A stretch of 64,000 nucleotides of DNA from Alistipes sp. GTDB taxonomy: Bacteria > Bacteroidota > Bacteroidia > Bacteroidales > Rikenellaceae. The position numbers and the translations under genes are program-made. The number at the start of each line of letters is the position of its first letter. Within the stretch, counting starts at the first letter, position 1. The stretch covers positions 1 through 64,000 of the forward strand of contig JAGATC010000008.1 of the NCBI GenBank assembly GCA_017621455.1. Direction: 5' to 3'. Under the pieces are notes generated by a model. The model searched no databases, had not been told where the DNA came from, and saw only the letters and a list, made by a program, of their open reading frames with translations. Positions 63,740 to 64,000 of the stretch are shown here, piece by piece.

Positions 63740-64000
63740 ATGGATTCTACAAGACAGCAGAAGATTGCGCGCCTATTGCAGCGCGACATAGCCGAAATCG
63801 TACAGAAGGAGATGGCCGATGTCACACGTGGCTCGCTTGTTACCATTACAAACGTGCGAGTATCTCCCGACTTGGCATACGCTAAAATCTACGTGAGCGT
63901 ATTCCCATTCGAGCGTAGCGAGGCGATGCTCGAGGCAATAAACAGCGAGAGCTGGCTCATACGTAAGATGCTCGGCGCACGCATACGCAACCAGCTCAAG
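63740..64000 (+). CDS. rbfA: Ribosome-binding factor A, 3' end outside the window
   Basis: The first 87 residues are present. MDSTRQQKIARLLQRDIAEI, then VTITNVRVSPDLAYAKIYVS and VFPFER are the KH-fold signature of RbfA, which matures the 5' end region of 16S rRNA on the 30S subunit. The ATG at 63740 follows an AT-rich leader. The gene runs off the right edge. Confidence 0.93.
   Translation, partial: MDSTRQQKIARLLQRDIAEIVQKEMADVTRGSLVTITNVRVSPDLAYAKIYVSVFPFERSEAMLEAINSESWLIRKMLGARIRNQLK

Overview
The window looks like a chromosomal segment from a member of the order Bacteroidales. The evidence is the recurrent Bacteroidetes-type -7 promoter box (TAnnTTTG, often with a TTG about 19 bases upstream), the near absence of Shine-Dalgarno sites, and typical families of the phylum: TamL, GlsB-type N-acyltransferase, a ROK glucokinase, an Ig-like lipoprotein, and a MraY with extra loops. 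The futalosine menaquinone genes (mqnB, mqnD) and moderately high GC suggest an Alistipes-like Rikenellaceae member. That genus guess is inference. MurE carries the DNPR motif and dapF is present, so the peptidoglycan is predicted to be of the meso-diaminopimelate type.

Layout. Bases 1-2100 form an accessory, RNA-rich zone: a broken transposase start, a terminated structured RNA, a long palindrome, tRNA-Leu(TAG), a 6S-like rod-shaped RNA, a frameshifted VanZ-like gene and a small secreted protein. Bases 2141-6423 hold an FAD oxidoreductase, a GH5 lipoprotein and a sodium/solute symporter. Bases 6475-19480 (minus strand) hold the first half of a division and cell-wall cluster (rsmH-ftsL-ftsI-murE-mraY-murD-ftsW), continuing into an hslR-like gene, leuS and a formate/nitrite-type channel. 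Bases 19590-33160 are housekeeping genes: lipid, ROK kinase, polyprenyl synthase, trhP, pepP, fhs, mqnB/mqnD, dapF and tamL.

Bases 33206-37800 are the most unusual stretch. A Stealth sugar-phosphate transferase gene lies tail to tail with a minus-strand cassette. The cassette has a 166-residue protein of unknown function, a 142-nt RNA closed by a perfect 14-bp stem, and a divergent free-standing reverse transcriptase, in that order. A second unknown gene with its own promoter and a repeat-laden tRNA-Ser(CGA) locus follow. The cassette has the layout of retrons and ncRNA-dependent defence reverse transcriptases, but the RT motifs do not fit retrons or diversity-generating retroelements. It is my leading candidate for an undescribed system.

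Bases 38085-48699 form one co-directional surface-polysaccharide cluster: a WecA-like initiating transferase, UDP-glucuronate epimerase and UDP-glucose dehydrogenase (giving UDP-galacturonate), a flippase, an ATP-grasp protein, an EpsG-like polymerase, an acyltransferase, two GT4 enzymes and a nucleotidyltransferase. Bases 48732-64000 return to core genes (prmA, cvpA, rsgA, trmH, holB, folK, rbfA). They are interrupted by a GH2 protein that has lost its usual acid/base residue, an AT-rich insertion carrying a DpnI-type methyl-dependent restriction enzyme, and a cell-envelope lipoprotein operon.

Both tRNA genes share a curious feature: beyond the terminator lies an inverted copy of the tRNA's own 3' end.
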